From positions 62,001 to 126,000 of the forward strand of contig NZ_WAEM01000007.1 of the NCBI RefSeq assembly GCF_008806775.1: a DNA stretch of 64,000 nt, read 5' to 3'. This stretch comes from Flavobacterium luteum. Its GTDB lineage: Bacteria; Bacteroidota; Bacteroidia; Flavobacteriales; Flavobacteriaceae. This document shows, in pieces, positions 26,537-34,893 of this stretch. The notes under the pieces were generated by a model, which was given only the letters and a program-made list of their open reading frames with translations, did not search any database and was not told the origin of the DNA. The position numbers and the translations under genes are program-made. Within the stretch, counting starts at the first letter, position 1; each line of letters begins with the position of its first letter.

Positions 26537-26778
26537 GCATAACAGCCACTACAACGGATTTGGGCAATTGGCTTAATGGAAAGTTGGTTTTGTATTTGGA
26601 ATGATTTGGCAAATCCGAAAATAGGACTTAATTTAGTCCCAAACCCGCTGTAGCGCGAAAACGATGAGCAAAATGCCCGAAGGCACTTTGCTCAATAGGC
26701 GGGCACTTCGCTCAACTAGCCGTTTAAAGAAAGTGAAACACCTTCGTGAAGCGCCCGTCTATTAGCGGTAATGTTACG
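26537..26778 (+). repeat. attC-like structured repeat B (compound)
   Basis: Begins GCATAAC. CTACAACGGATTTGGG (26549-26564) pairs with CCCAAACCCGCTGTAG (26638-26653), 14 of 16. Its core 26568-26598 matches the core of repeat A at 27 of 31 positions. A second part follows: hairpin GAGCAAAATGCC/GGCACTTTGCTC (around 26666-26693) and a 16-bp imperfect inverted repeat 26694-26709/26748-26763. It ends ATTAGCGG...GTTACG (26773-26778). It looks like two structured elements back to back. Confidence 0.55.
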
Positions 26779-26842
26779 AAAAACCACTAAAATTGTAGGA
26801 TGTAACAAACAATCAACTAAACTGAATTTAATATTCACTAAA

Positions 26843-27403
26843 ATGCTTGACAAATTAATAACTGAAATAAATACTATTGCGAGTTTTTCTAAAGAAGACA
26901 CTAATCTTTTTATTGAATCATTGGAAGAAAATACTATTCTAAAAGGAGAACACTTTTTAAAAGAAGGCCAAATAAGCAACAGATTCGGATATTTATCGAG
27001 CGGATTAATGATGTATTATAAAATTATTGATGGTAATGAAATACCATCTGATTTTGCATTAGAACAGGATTGGGTAGTTTCCCTGAAAAGTTTCACAACA
27101 GGTGCTGCTTCAGATATGAATATAAAGGCACTAGAAGACACCCGTGTGTTTACTTTGTCAAGTTCAAAAATGGAAGTACTATTGACTATCCAACCCAAAT
27201 TTATGGCGTTGAGAAGTTACTATACAGAACTTTCATTTATACGCATTTCAAGACAGACTTATAATTTGACTACGCTGGATGCCAAACAACGCTATTATAA
27301 GTTTATGACTGATTATCCCGAGTTAATCAAAAGAGTTCCTCAATACCATATTGCAGCCTATTTGGGAATTAAACCTCAATCGTTAAGTCGAATACGTAAG
27401 TGA
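26843..27403 (+). CDS. Crp/Fnr-family transcriptional regulator
   Basis: 186-aa protein with an N-terminal cyclic-nucleotide-binding-like jelly roll (ILKGEHFLKEGQISNRFGYLSSGLMMYY ... KALEDTRVFTLSSSKM), a dimer helix and a C-terminal helix-turn-helix (HIAAYLGIKPQSLSRIRK). The Arg and Glu that bind cAMP are not clearly kept, as is common in Bacteroidetes members. It stands in front of an outer-membrane protein and an SRPBCC gene and probably regulates nearby genes. I chose the ATG at 26843; a longer frame from 26771 would start inside repeat B. Confidence 0.85.
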   Translation: MLDKLITEINTIASFSKEDTNLFIESLEENTILKGEHFLKEGQISNRFGYLSSGLMMYYKIIDGNEIPSDFALEQDWVVSLKSFTTGAASDMNIKALEDTRVFTLSSSKMEVLLTIQPKFMALRSYYTELSFIRISRQTYNLTTLDAKQRYYKFMTDYPELIKRVPQYHIAAYLGIKPQSLSRIRK

Positions 27404-27485
27404 AAAATCATTTATTAACAAATGTGAATGAATAGCACTTTTTACTGAGCGAATTTTGCACCATCATTTTAAAACAAATAAAATC

Positions 27486-28160
27486 ATGAAAACAAAAATT
27501 AAAAACTCAGTAAAATTAGCGTTAATCATTATGTTAACTTTAAACATGCTTAATTTACAAGCGCAAGAATGGAAAACAGACAAAAAAATAAATGTGCTGT
27601 TTGGATTAACGCAACCTATAGTAGCTAGAGGCTTCAATATCGAAGGCAACTTGATCTACAATCGATTCATTTTTGATTACTCCCATGGTGTTTCTTTAGA
27701 TTATTCCGGAAATACCGTAACAACCGACTTAAAAAGACAAGGTGTGGCAGTCCATATTCCTTGGACAACAGGATTCGGAATAGGCTATCGTGTAAAAGAA
27801 TGGATAAATATTAGAGTAGAACCAAAATGGCATCGTTTTGAATATTATTATGAAGGCGAATCAAAAAATATTGGCAATCAAATCATTTCGTACAATACCA
27901 TGAGTTTAGGTATCGGTGTATATGGCAACTATCAACCCTTTAAAAACAAATCATCATCTCTACGTGGTATTACGATTGCACCTAGTATTAGATTTTGGCC
28001 AACTATCGCTTCTTCTTTAGAAGGAAATAAATATAGTTACTACAATAAGAAAACGATGATGACGGAAGAAATCAAAACGCAAGACCCTGGTTTCAACGCA
28101 ACACCATGGGTGTTTAACGTGAGTATCGGGTATTCTTTTGATATTAAAAAGAAAAAATAA
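27486..28160 (+). CDS. Outer-membrane beta-barrel-like protein
   Basis: 224-aa exported protein: signal peptide MKTKIKNSVKLALIIMLTLNMLNLQAQ, then alternating beta strands with aromatic ends (RFIFDYSHGVSLDYSGN, FGIGYRVKEWINIRVEPKWHRFEYYYEG, SLGIGVYGNYQPF) and a C-terminal strand FNVSIGYSFDIK. This is the pattern of a small outer-membrane barrel. Function unknown; it is near a Crp/Fnr regulator that may control it. ATG at 27486 chosen; upstream residues in frame do not fit a signal peptide. Confidence 0.7.
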   Translation: MKTKIKNSVKLALIIMLTLNMLNLQAQEWKTDKKINVLFGLTQPIVARGFNIEGNLIYNRFIFDYSHGVSLDYSGNTVTTDLKRQGVAVHIPWTTGFGIGYRVKEWINIRVEPKWHRFEYYYEGESKNIGNQIISYNTMSLGIGVYGNYQPFKNKSSSLRGITIAPSIRFWPTIASSLEGNKYSYYNKKTMMTEEIKTQDPGFNATPWVFNVSIGYSFDIKKKK

Positions 28161-28236
28161 GGATGGCGATTTAAGACAAAGTACTCATACAAAGAAAAAA
28201 TAGAATTTAATTACAACTAATTTAAAATACTCCAAA

Positions 28237-28674
28237 ATGGCAATAGAAATAAAAACAGAAATACTAATAAATGCACAACCAGAAAAAGTCTGGGCAATTC
28301 TTACTGACTTCAAAAGTTATCCGAATTGGAATCCGTTTATAAAATCAATTATAGGTGATGTAAAAGTTGGAAATAAAATAACTGTAAGAATTGAACCTCC
28401 AAATACAAAAGGAATGACATTTAAACCAAAAGTTTTGACCTTTGAAACTAATAAGGAGTTAAAATGGCTTGGAAATTTATTGTTTGCGGGCCTTTTTGAT
28501 GGAGAACATAAATTTGAACTTATTGACAACAGAAATGGAATAACAACTTTTAAGCAAAGTGAAAAATTTGCAGGAATACTTGTTCCGCTTTTCAAAAAAC
28601 AACTTGACAATAACACGAAAAAAGGATTTGAAGAAATGAACAGTAAATTGAAAGGATTGGTAGAACAAAAATAA
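28237..28674 (+). CDS. SRPBCC (START-like) domain protein
   Basis: 145-aa single-domain protein with the SRPBCC/polyketide-cyclase pattern: ILINAQPEKVWAILTDFKSYPNWNPFIKSI at the start, TFETNKELKWLGNLLFAGLFDGEHKFELID in the middle and a long C-terminal helix (LDNNTKKGFEEMNSKLKGLVE). Such proteins bind hydrophobic ligands in a cavity. The substrate is unknown. It is the last gene before attC-like repeat C. Confidence 0.85.
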   Translation: MAIEIKTEILINAQPEKVWAILTDFKSYPNWNPFIKSIIGDVKVGNKITVRIEPPNTKGMTFKPKVLTFETNKELKWLGNLLFAGLFDGEHKFELIDNRNGITTFKQSEKFAGILVPLFKKQLDNNTKKGFEEMNSKLKGLVEQK

Positions 28675-28681
28675 ACACTAC

Positions 28682-28812
28682 CGCTAACAGCCGTCACGAC
28701 TCATTGCTCGATTTCGTTAGCCGCAACATTTTCTTCACGAAAAAATTCTATCTTAGTGGAAAAAATCGCGGTTCGCTTATCCGCAACAAGACGTGGCGGC
28801 GAACCGTTAGAG
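28682..28812 (+). repeat. attC-like structured repeat C
   Basis: 131 bp starting CGCTAAC and ending GTTAGAG. GCCGTCACG (28690-28698) pairs with CGTGGCGGC (28792-28800), 8 of 9 plus a wobble. The interior differs from A and B, as expected when structure rather than sequence is kept. The next gene starts 56 bp after GTTAGAG. Confidence 0.5.
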
Positions 28813-28868
28813 GTAATTCTACAAATAACAGGAGAATTCAAGAACCTAACGCAGCATAGATAGAAATT

Positions 28869-30164
28869 ATGGATAATGAGAAATTAAAAAAAGAAATAGG
28901 GGTCGGTGCGCTAAGTCTTGCCATAATAAACATGACTATTGGAACAGGGATTTTTGTAATTCCTGCAATTATAGCAGAAAATCTTGGAGCAGCTGCAATT
29001 GTGGCTTACTTAGTTTGTGGCGCTCTTATGTTTTTAATTGCGCTATGTTTTGCTGAAGTTGGGAGTAAAGTAACCACAAGCGGTGGAACTTATGCCTACA
29101 TTGAAACCGCATTTGGTCCTTATGCTGGATTTATAGCCAATAACCTGTTTTTGTATGGGTCGTCAATACTATCTGATGCCGCTGTTGCAAATGGACTTGC
29201 AGATACTCTGAAATATTTTTTCCCTTCTCTTGGAACTGAACGCTACAGGATTTTATTTTTTATATTTCTATTTGGTATCCTTGCATTAATTAACATCCGA
29301 AGCGTTAAAAATGGTTTGAGGTTTATAGAACTGGCAACTTTTGTTAAACTAATTCCTTTACTTTTTCTAATTGTTGTCGGAACTCAATATATTGCATCAG
29401 AAAACTTAGAATGGACTATTATTCCAAATGTCAGTAACATTGGGTCCGCTTCTTTGCTTTTAATGTTTGCCTTTTTGGGAATAGAAGTTCCAATGAGTAA
29501 TAGTGGCGAAATAAAGAATGCAAAGCGTACCATTCCGCTTGGTATATTTTTTGGCATTGCTGCGGTACTCATAATATATATAGCTATTCAAGTGGTATCT
29601 CAAGGTATTTTAGGTACTACACTTGCCACACATAAAGATGCTCCATTAGGAGCCGTTGCAGAAATTATTATGGGAAAATCGGGAATTATTTTAATGATAA
29701 TAGCTATAGCTGTATCCATGATTGGTTGTTTAAGTGGTGCCATATTTTCAAACCCACGAGTACTTTATGCTGGAGCAAATGATGGTATAATGCCAAAACT
29801 ATTTGGGAAAGTTCATACTAAATTTTATACCCCTCATATAGCTATTCTATTTTATGCAACTATGGGTTTATTGTTTGCGTCCTTAGGAGGATTTAAACAA
29901 CTGGCTATTATTTCTGGAGCTGCTACTTTACTGATTTATCTTGGTGTGGTATTAGCAACTCTAAAATTAAGAAAAAGGAATTCGTTAACTTCTGAAAAAA
30001 CGTTTCGCATACCTGGCGGTATTATAGTTCCGCTTCTTGCAATTGTTGTAATTCTGTGGCTTCTTTCCAATTTGTCAAAACAGGAATTTATAGGTATATC
30101 CATTTTCATTGTCCTATTTTCTCTAATTTACCTTGCAATAAAAGTGATTAAGAAAAACCATTAA
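28869..30164 (+). CDS. APC-family amino-acid permease
   Basis: 431-aa integral membrane transporter with about 12 membrane helices. The APC signature lies at the start: GALSLAIINMTIGTGIFVIP (about 12-31), the conserved GxG unwound part of TM1; TSGGTYAYIETAFGP follows near 70. It would import amino acids by proton or sodium symport, or exchange them. It follows repeat C and no attC-like repeat could be seen after it. Substrate not predictable. Confidence 0.9.
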   Translation: MDNEKLKKEIGVGALSLAIINMTIGTGIFVIPAIIAENLGAAAIVAYLVCGALMFLIALCFAEVGSKVTTSGGTYAYIETAFGPYAGFIANNLFLYGSSILSDAAVANGLADTLKYFFPSLGTERYRILFFIFLFGILALINIRSVKNGLRFIELATFVKLIPLLFLIVVGTQYIASENLEWTIIPNVSNIGSASLLLMFAFLGIEVPMSNSGEIKNAKRTIPLGIFFGIAAVLIIYIAIQVVSQGILGTTLATHKDAPLGAVAEIIMGKSGIILMIIAIAVSMIGCLSGAIFSNPRVLYAGANDGIMPKLFGKVHTKFYTPHIAILFYATMGLLFASLGGFKQLAIISGAATLLIYLGVVLATLKLRKRNSLTSEKTFRIPGGIIVPLLAIVVILWLLSNLSKQEFIGISIFIVLFSLIYLAIKVIKKNH

Positions 30165-30763
30165 TTTATAAGTGGTATTTGGTTAGGTGCTAAGTTAAAA
30201 ATGCAGTGCATTTAACAATCAATATCACGAACCGCTATTCGAGTAGACGGCTCCGACAGAAACTGACAGAGGGCGCCTCTCCCAACACCGAACAAAAGGT
30301 TACTCATGTGTTTTATTTGATATAGAAATTCGTGATAACGCTTTCGAAAAATTCTAAGCCAGCCATCATGATAAAATACTTTTGACAACCTAAAAGACAA
30401 CTGTCAACAGTACTAAGTCAAGAAGAACACAAAGCTAAGAAAATGCAATTTTGAATTTTTTTAAAGACACAACTAATATGAACAATTAAATAAAGCAAAC
30501 CGCAAACAATTGCCAAACGCAATCGCTAGAATTGAGTTTTAGGACGCTTTTTCTTCCTATATTTTTCTCCTATTAGAGAAAACTGGGTTCCTTAGCCTTG
30601 ACTGCGTCTTTCAGAGGAACGCTATAGCCAATTTTACAGACTCACATTACAGACAGAAATGGAATTTAATCCTCCATTTGTTGATGAAATCCGAAGTGTA
30701 CGCTGTTTTTATCACTTTATCAGCTTCAATTTATCATTTCAAAAGGGTGTATAATTAAATTTC
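30165..30763. other. Gap after the permease without a convincing gene
   Basis: About 600 bp of non-coding DNA. It holds a small bulged palindrome GTTAAAAATGCA/TGCATTTAAC near 30195-30217. Nothing else is recognised: no promoter box, no terminator with a T run, no attC-like ends. It may be the decayed edge between the island and the core chromosome. Confidence 0.5.
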
Positions 30764-30841
30764 TGTACATCTTTTATTTAACTTATGTACATCTTTTTAT
30801 AAATTTCTATACATCTTTTATATGATTACTGTATATCTTTT
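30764..30841 (+). promoter_or_regulatory. Four 22-bp-phased TGTACATCTTTT repeats (operator array)
   Basis: Copies start at 30764 (TGTACATCTTTT), 30786 (TGTACATCTTTT), 30808 (TATACATCTTTT) and 30830 (TGTATATCTTTT): exactly 22 bp apart, two DNA turns, so all lie on the same face. The last copy ends three bases before the TAAATTTG box of the HU-type gene. This suggests cooperative binding by one regulator that controls this gene. Confidence 0.75.
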
Positions 30842-30843
30842 TG

Positions 30844-30851
30844 TAAATTTG
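30844..30851 (+). promoter_or_regulatory. Promoter minus-7 box TAAATTTG of the HU-type gene
   Basis: Matches the Bacteroidetes consensus TAnnTTTG, 41 bp before the ATG. No clear minus-33 TTTG is present; the phased repeats occupy that place. Confidence 0.6.
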
Positions 30852-30892
30852 TAAGGTCGCTTTCCTTTTTATAAACGAACAAACAAAAAAGT

Positions 30893-31276
30893 ATGTCAGT
30901 ATCATTCAAATTAGTTCCCAAACAAAACAATTTAGTATCTCCGCCCGAAATAAAATATTATCCGTGTGCCGTTAGCAAAGGTGAGGCTGATTTAGACAGT
31001 CTGGCTGATGTTGTTTCTTCTCGTTCCTCTATGAGCAAAGCCGACTGTTATGGGGTGATGATAGGCTTAACTGAGGCCATAGGGGAAGCATTAGCTGATG
31101 GCAAAATTGTGAGAATTGATGCTTTAGGCACTTTTAAAATCACGATTCAGGGAACGGCTTCAGAAACCCAAACCGAACTGGGTAAAGCCACCATCAAGGG
31201 AACAAAGATTGTTTACAGCCCTTCTAAGAAAATGAAAAAACGGTTAGAAAACATTAATTTTAAGAGGTTGAGATAA
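30893..31276 (+). CDS. HU-family DNA-binding protein (HU-HIG type)
   Basis: 127-aa protein related to histone-like HU: SFKLVPKQNNLVSPPEIKYYP is the N-terminal strand region of the Bacteroidetes HU-HIG group, then SSMSKADCYGVMIGLTEAIGEALADGKIVRIDALGTFKITI gives the helical dimer part and the base of the DNA-binding arm. It probably bends or coats DNA. It is preceded by the 22-bp-phased repeat array, so its expression is likely tightly controlled, and it ends three bases before the convergent holA gene. Confidence 0.85.
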   Translation: MSVSFKLVPKQNNLVSPPEIKYYPCAVSKGEADLDSLADVVSSRSSMSKADCYGVMIGLTEAIGEALADGKIVRIDALGTFKITIQGTASETQTELGKATIKGTKIVYSPSKKMKKRLENINFKRLR

Positions 31277-31279
31277 ATG

Positions 31280-32284
31280 TTAACTAAAAATTCCTAACAA
31301 CATTTCTTTATACAAATCATGAAGCGGTAATGCATTTGCACCAACGCCTTTACTTTTGACATCAACATTGCGCAGGGACGCTACAATTTGACTTACTTTT
31401 TTCATTGGATAATTTTTAAGTGCTACGTCATAATCTTTTAAAAAGAAAGGATTTACGCCAAGAACTTTAGCTACATTATTAGGATTTTTATCTTTTAATC
31501 CGTGATACTTTAATAGCTGAACATAAAAACTAAAAACCAGTCCAACTACCATTACTATATTATTTTCTTTAGGGTTTTCAGCAAAATAGTTTACAATTTT
31601 ATAACTTTTCAGTTGATTGCGTTCGCCAAGCGATTTTCTCAATTCAAAAACATTAAAGTCTTTACTAAAACCAATATTTTCCTCAATATGCATGGCTGTA
31701 ATCATACTACCCTTAGGCAATATAATTTGTAACTTTTCTAATTCGTTATTTATTTTACTCAAATCGGTTCCTAAGAATTCTACCAACATCGCTGATGCCT
31801 TAGGTTCGATAGTGTAATTTTTACCTTGTAATACCCGTTTTATCCACTCGCCTACTTGGTTTTCATACAATTTTTTACTTTCGTATATCAAACCCGATTT
31901 AGCCAACTCCTTTGTTACTTTTTTACGTTTGTCTAGTGTTTTATATTTATAACAAATGACCAAAACCGTTGAAAGCATTGGATTTTCGGCATAACTTTCT
32001 AATTTGTCGATTGTTTTGGTTAAATCTTGTGCTTCTTTAATAATTACAACCTGACGTTCAGCCATCATAGGATATCGTTTTGCTGTAGAAATAATATCTT
32101 CTACAGTCACATCACGTCCGTACAAAACCGTTTGATTAAAACTTTTCTCCTCTTCGGTTAGTACATGCTCTTCAATATAATCAGACAACTTATCAATATA
32201 ATAGGGTTCTTCTCCCATCAAAAAATAGATAGGTTTTATGTTTCCGGCCTTGATATCGTTTACAATTTTTACAACCTCATCCAT
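31280..32284 (-). CDS. holA: DNA polymerase III subunit delta
   Basis: 334-aa clamp-loader subunit that opens the sliding clamp. It shows the delta pattern: N-terminal P-loop-like but non-hydrolytic region (IKPIYFLMGEEPYYIDKLSDYIEE), then YAENPMLSTVLVICYKYKTLDKRKKVTKEL, and a C-terminal helical domain ending HDLYKEMLLGIFS. It is divergent from the HsdR-N-like gene at 32348, an arrangement common in Flavobacteriia. The length is normal for the family. Confidence 0.92.
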   Translation of the reverse strand: MDEVVKIVNDIKAGNIKPIYFLMGEEPYYIDKLSDYIEEHVLTEEEKSFNQTVLYGRDVTVEDIISTAKRYPMMAERQVVIIKEAQDLTKTIDKLESYAENPMLSTVLVICYKYKTLDKRKKVTKELAKSGLIYESKKLYENQVGEWIKRVLQGKNYTIEPKASAMLVEFLGTDLSKINNELEKLQIILPKGSMITAMHIEENIGFSKDFNVFELRKSLGERNQLKSYKIVNYFAENPKENNIVMVVGLVFSFYVQLLKYHGLKDKNPNNVAKVLGVNPFFLKDYDVALKNYPMKKVSQIVASLRNVDVKSKGVGANALPLHDLYKEMLLGIFS

Positions 32285-32335
32285 AAAAATGTTGATTTGA
32301 TTATTCGTTTATTCGAAATTTGGGATTTAAAATAT

Positions 32336-32343
32336 TATTTTTG
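32336..32343 (+). promoter_or_regulatory. Minus-7 box TATTTTTG close to the start codon
   Basis: TATTTTTG fits TAnnTTTG and ends 4 bp before the ATG at 32348, so the transcript would be almost leaderless. Confidence 0.5.
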
Positions 32344-32347
32344 CGGC

Positions 32348-32809
32348 ATGCAACCACTCAATTTTTCATCCTATAACTTTCGTTTCAAAAATAGTGAAAA
32401 TAAAGTCGCTATCTTTGATGAAATCAGGAAAAAATTTATCATTCTCACACCAGAGGAATGGGTGCGTCAGCATGTTGTTCAGTTCTTGTTACAGGAAAAA
32501 AAATATCCAAAGTCACACATTAATGTCGAGAAACTACTTAAAATTAATGATGTAAAAAAGCGATACGATGTCGTGGTTTTTAATGCCGATGGTAGCATAC
32601 GCATATTAATAGAATGTAAAGCACCCGAAATTAAAATTGCTCAAAATACTTTTGATCAAATAGCGAGATACAATCTAACTTTAAGGGCTGAATTTTTAAT
32701 GGTAACCAACGGACATAATCATTACTTTTGCCAAATGGATTTTGATAATGAAAAGTATCATTTTATGAAGGAGCTTCCTCATTTCGAAACTAATACCACT
32801 AAATTGTAA
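32348..32809 (+). CDS. HsdR N-terminal-domain (PD-(D/E)xK-like) protein, stand-alone
   Basis: 153-aa single-domain protein related to the nuclease domain of type I restriction HsdR subunits: FIILTPEEWVRQHVVQFLL, then KKRYDVVVFNADGSIRILIECKAPEIKI, giving the D...ExK active-site pattern. It is a conserved Bacteroidetes core neighbour of holA rather than part of a restriction system, and its substrate is unknown. The ATG at 32348 gives MQPLNFSSYNFRF, the usual start. Confidence 0.82.
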   Translation: MQPLNFSSYNFRFKNSENKVAIFDEIRKKFIILTPEEWVRQHVVQFLLQEKKYPKSHINVEKLLKINDVKKRYDVVVFNADGSIRILIECKAPEIKIAQNTFDQIARYNLTLRAEFLMVTNGHNHYFCQMDFDNEKYHFMKELPHFETNTTKL

Positions 32810-32811
32810 AT

Positions 32812-33804
32812 TTGAAAATAGCTGTCGTTATACTGAATTGGAACGGATCTAAACTATTAGAACGGTTTTTGCCATCACTATTAAAATATTCTCCTGAAGC
32901 GACAATTTATGTTGCCGATAATGCATCGACCGACAATTCTATTTCCGTTTTAAAAGCTAATTTTCCGACAGTACAAATTATAGAAAACAAAGAAAATTTC
33001 GGTTTTGCTGGCGGCTATAATGAGGCTTTAAAATACATCGAAGCCGATATTTACGCTTTAGTCAATTCGGATATTGAAGTGACTGAAAACTGGTTGCAAC
33101 CAATACTGGAAACGTTTAGTAACGAACCTACAACAGCTATCATTCAGCCTAAAATTTTAGATTATAAAAACAAAGACTATTTTGAATATGCAGGCGCAGC
33201 TGGCGGATTTATTGATAAATATGGCTATCCCTTTTGCCGAGGTCGCATTTTTGAAACCCTAGAAAAAGATACCCAACAATACAATGACGATTGTGACATT
33301 TTTTGGGCATCTGGGGCGTGTTTTTTTATTAGAAGTTCCGTTTACAAATTACTAAAGGGTTTTGATGCCGATTTTTTTGCACATCAGGAAGAAATTGATT
33401 TGTGTTGGCGAGCTTATAATAAAGGCTATACCATTACATACAATTCCAAATCAGTAGTATATCATGTAGGTGGAGCTACTTTGCAAAAAGGGAACCCTAA
33501 AAAAACTTTTTTGAATTTTAGAAATTCCTTATTAATGCTTGTTAAAAATTTACCCAAATCCTCTTTATACAGCACCCTTTTCATACGAATGGTTTTAGAC
33601 GGTATTGCCGCAATAAAATTTATCAGTCAAGGTAATTTTTCGCATGGGTTTGCAGTTTTAAAAGCGCACTATTCTTTTTATTGTCTTTTTTCTGAAAACT
33701 ATAAAAAAAGAGATGTTGTTCAAAAACAAACATACTATAAAACAAAAAGTATCGTTTTTACCTATTATGTTAAAAGTGGCACTGTTTTTGAAAAACTATT
33801 TTAA
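32812..33804 (+). CDS. Family 2 glycosyltransferase
   Basis: 330-aa GT-A enzyme that transfers a sugar from a nucleotide donor to a glycan or lipid carrier. Signature features: VVILNWNGSKLLERFLPSLLKY at the start, VADNASTDNS near 36-45, FGFAGGYNEAL near 62-72, LVNSDIEV near 83-90 (the DxD region), and EEIDLCWRAYNKGY near 192-205. TTG is the most likely start (32812), two bases after the preceding stop, suggesting one transcript. No membrane helix is obvious. Confidence 0.9.
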   Translation: MKIAVVILNWNGSKLLERFLPSLLKYSPEATIYVADNASTDNSISVLKANFPTVQIIENKENFGFAGGYNEALKYIEADIYALVNSDIEVTENWLQPILETFSNEPTTAIIQPKILDYKNKDYFEYAGAAGGFIDKYGYPFCRGRIFETLEKDTQQYNDDCDIFWASGACFFIRSSVYKLLKGFDADFFAHQEEIDLCWRAYNKGYTITYNSKSVVYHVGGATLQKGNPKKTFLNFRNSLLMLVKNLPKSSLYSTLFIRMVLDGIAAIKFISQGNFSHGFAVLKAHYSFYCLFSENYKKRDVVQKQTYYKTKSIVFTYYVKSGTVFEKLF

Positions 33805-33827
33805 CATTTCTTTAAATCCTATTAGAA

Positions 33828-33858
33828 TTGGTAGAAATTTATTTTAACAGTAACTTTG
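33828..33858 (+). promoter_or_regulatory. Promoter of the OmpA-family lipoprotein gene
   Basis: TTG (33828-33830), 20 bp, then TAACTTTG (33851-33858): the full Bacteroidetes minus-33/minus-7 pattern, 22 bp before the ATG. Confidence 0.75.
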
Positions 33859-33880
33859 CACAATAATTAAAACCCTTTTT

Positions 33881-34714
33881 ATGAAAAGAATCATTTTAGC
33901 TCTATCATTAGTTGCCTTGCTAACAACTTCATGTGGAACAAAAAAGAAAATTGCAGCCTTAGAGAGCAAAAACAAAGAGATTCAGGATTTGTTGAATTCT
34001 TGTACTGTAAAATTAAATACGTGTTTGACGGAGAAAGAATCCATGTCAAGCCAAATGGAGTTTTTAAAGAAAAACAATTCCGATTTGATTAACAACATGG
34101 GGAACATGACCACTCTATCTACTAAAGGTGCTCAAAACATTGAGAAAGCTTTAGAAACCATTAAAGAAAAAGACTTGAAAATTTCAAGAATGCAGGATGC
34201 TCTTACTAAAAAAGATAGTGTAACATTAGCTTTAGTAACAAGCATAAAAAGTTCTGTAGGCGTTTCTGATCCAGATATTGAAGTAAACGTAGAAAAAGGC
34301 GTTGTATTTATTTCTATTGCTGATAAACTATTGTTTAAAAGTGGTAGTTATAATGTAAGCGATAAAGCAAAAGGCGTATTAGCTAAAGTAGCTAAAATCA
34401 TCAATGACAAACCTACTTTTGAATGTATGGTAGAAGGTCACACTGACAATGTTCCTTATATAGGAAATGGTGTTTTAATTGACAACTGGGATTTAAGCGT
34501 AAAGCGTTCTACAGCTATTGTAAGAGTGCTTACTAAAGATTTAGGAGTAAAACCATCTCAATTAATTGCAGCGGGAAGAAGCGAATTTATTCCTTTAGTT
34601 CAGAACAATACTGCTGAAAACAGAGGCATAAATAGAAGAACTCGAATTGTAATTCTTCCTAAAATTGATGAGTTTTATGAAATGATTGAAAAAGAAATGA
34701 AGAAACAACAATAG
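33881..34714 (+). CDS. OmpA-family lipoprotein
   Basis: 277-aa outer-membrane-anchored protein. A lipoprotein signal (MKRIILALSLVALLTTSC, Cys at 18) is followed by a coiled-coil region (about 25-115) and a C-terminal OmpA peptidoglycan-binding domain (MVEGHTDNVPY near 185; NWDLSVKRSTAIVRVL; IAAGRSEFIPLVQNNT; NRRTRIVILPK). It links the outer membrane to peptidoglycan. It has its own promoter and a terminator just after. Confidence 0.93.
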   Translation: MKRIILALSLVALLTTSCGTKKKIAALESKNKEIQDLLNSCTVKLNTCLTEKESMSSQMEFLKKNNSDLINNMGNMTTLSTKGAQNIEKALETIKEKDLKISRMQDALTKKDSVTLALVTSIKSSVGVSDPDIEVNVEKGVVFISIADKLLFKSGSYNVSDKAKGVLAKVAKIINDKPTFECMVEGHTDNVPYIGNGVLIDNWDLSVKRSTAIVRVLTKDLGVKPSQLIAAGRSEFIPLVQNNTAENRGINRRTRIVILPKIDEFYEMIEKEMKKQQ

Positions 34715-34736
34715 TTTCAGATTTTAAAAATATCCA

Positions 34737-34767
34737 AAACGTCCTGAGAAATCAGGACGTTTTTTTT
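34737..34767 (+). terminator. Terminator after the OmpA gene
   Basis: CGTCCTGA/TCAGGACG (34740-34747 and 34752-34759), 4-nt loop, A run before and a run of eight T after. Confidence 0.9.
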
Positions 34768-34893
34768 GGTAAAAACAAAAAAACTATCTAAAAATTAGTG
34801 TTTTACATATAAATTATTTATTTTTAATATACTCATAAACTACACTTTATAAGTAGCGAAAACGTTTATTTCTTCTTCTCAAATACTAAAGCA

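Noticed and set aside
30180..30300. A fourth attC-like repeat after the APC permease
   Set aside because: A GTTAGG word and a small palindrome exist, but no TAAC...GTTA pair with complementary arms could be built.
30170..30400. Possible group II intron or insertion-sequence remnant on the minus strand
   Set aside because: A few GC-rich words recalled intron domain sequences, but there is no domain V hairpin with the right stem, no maturase and no repeats at the ends.
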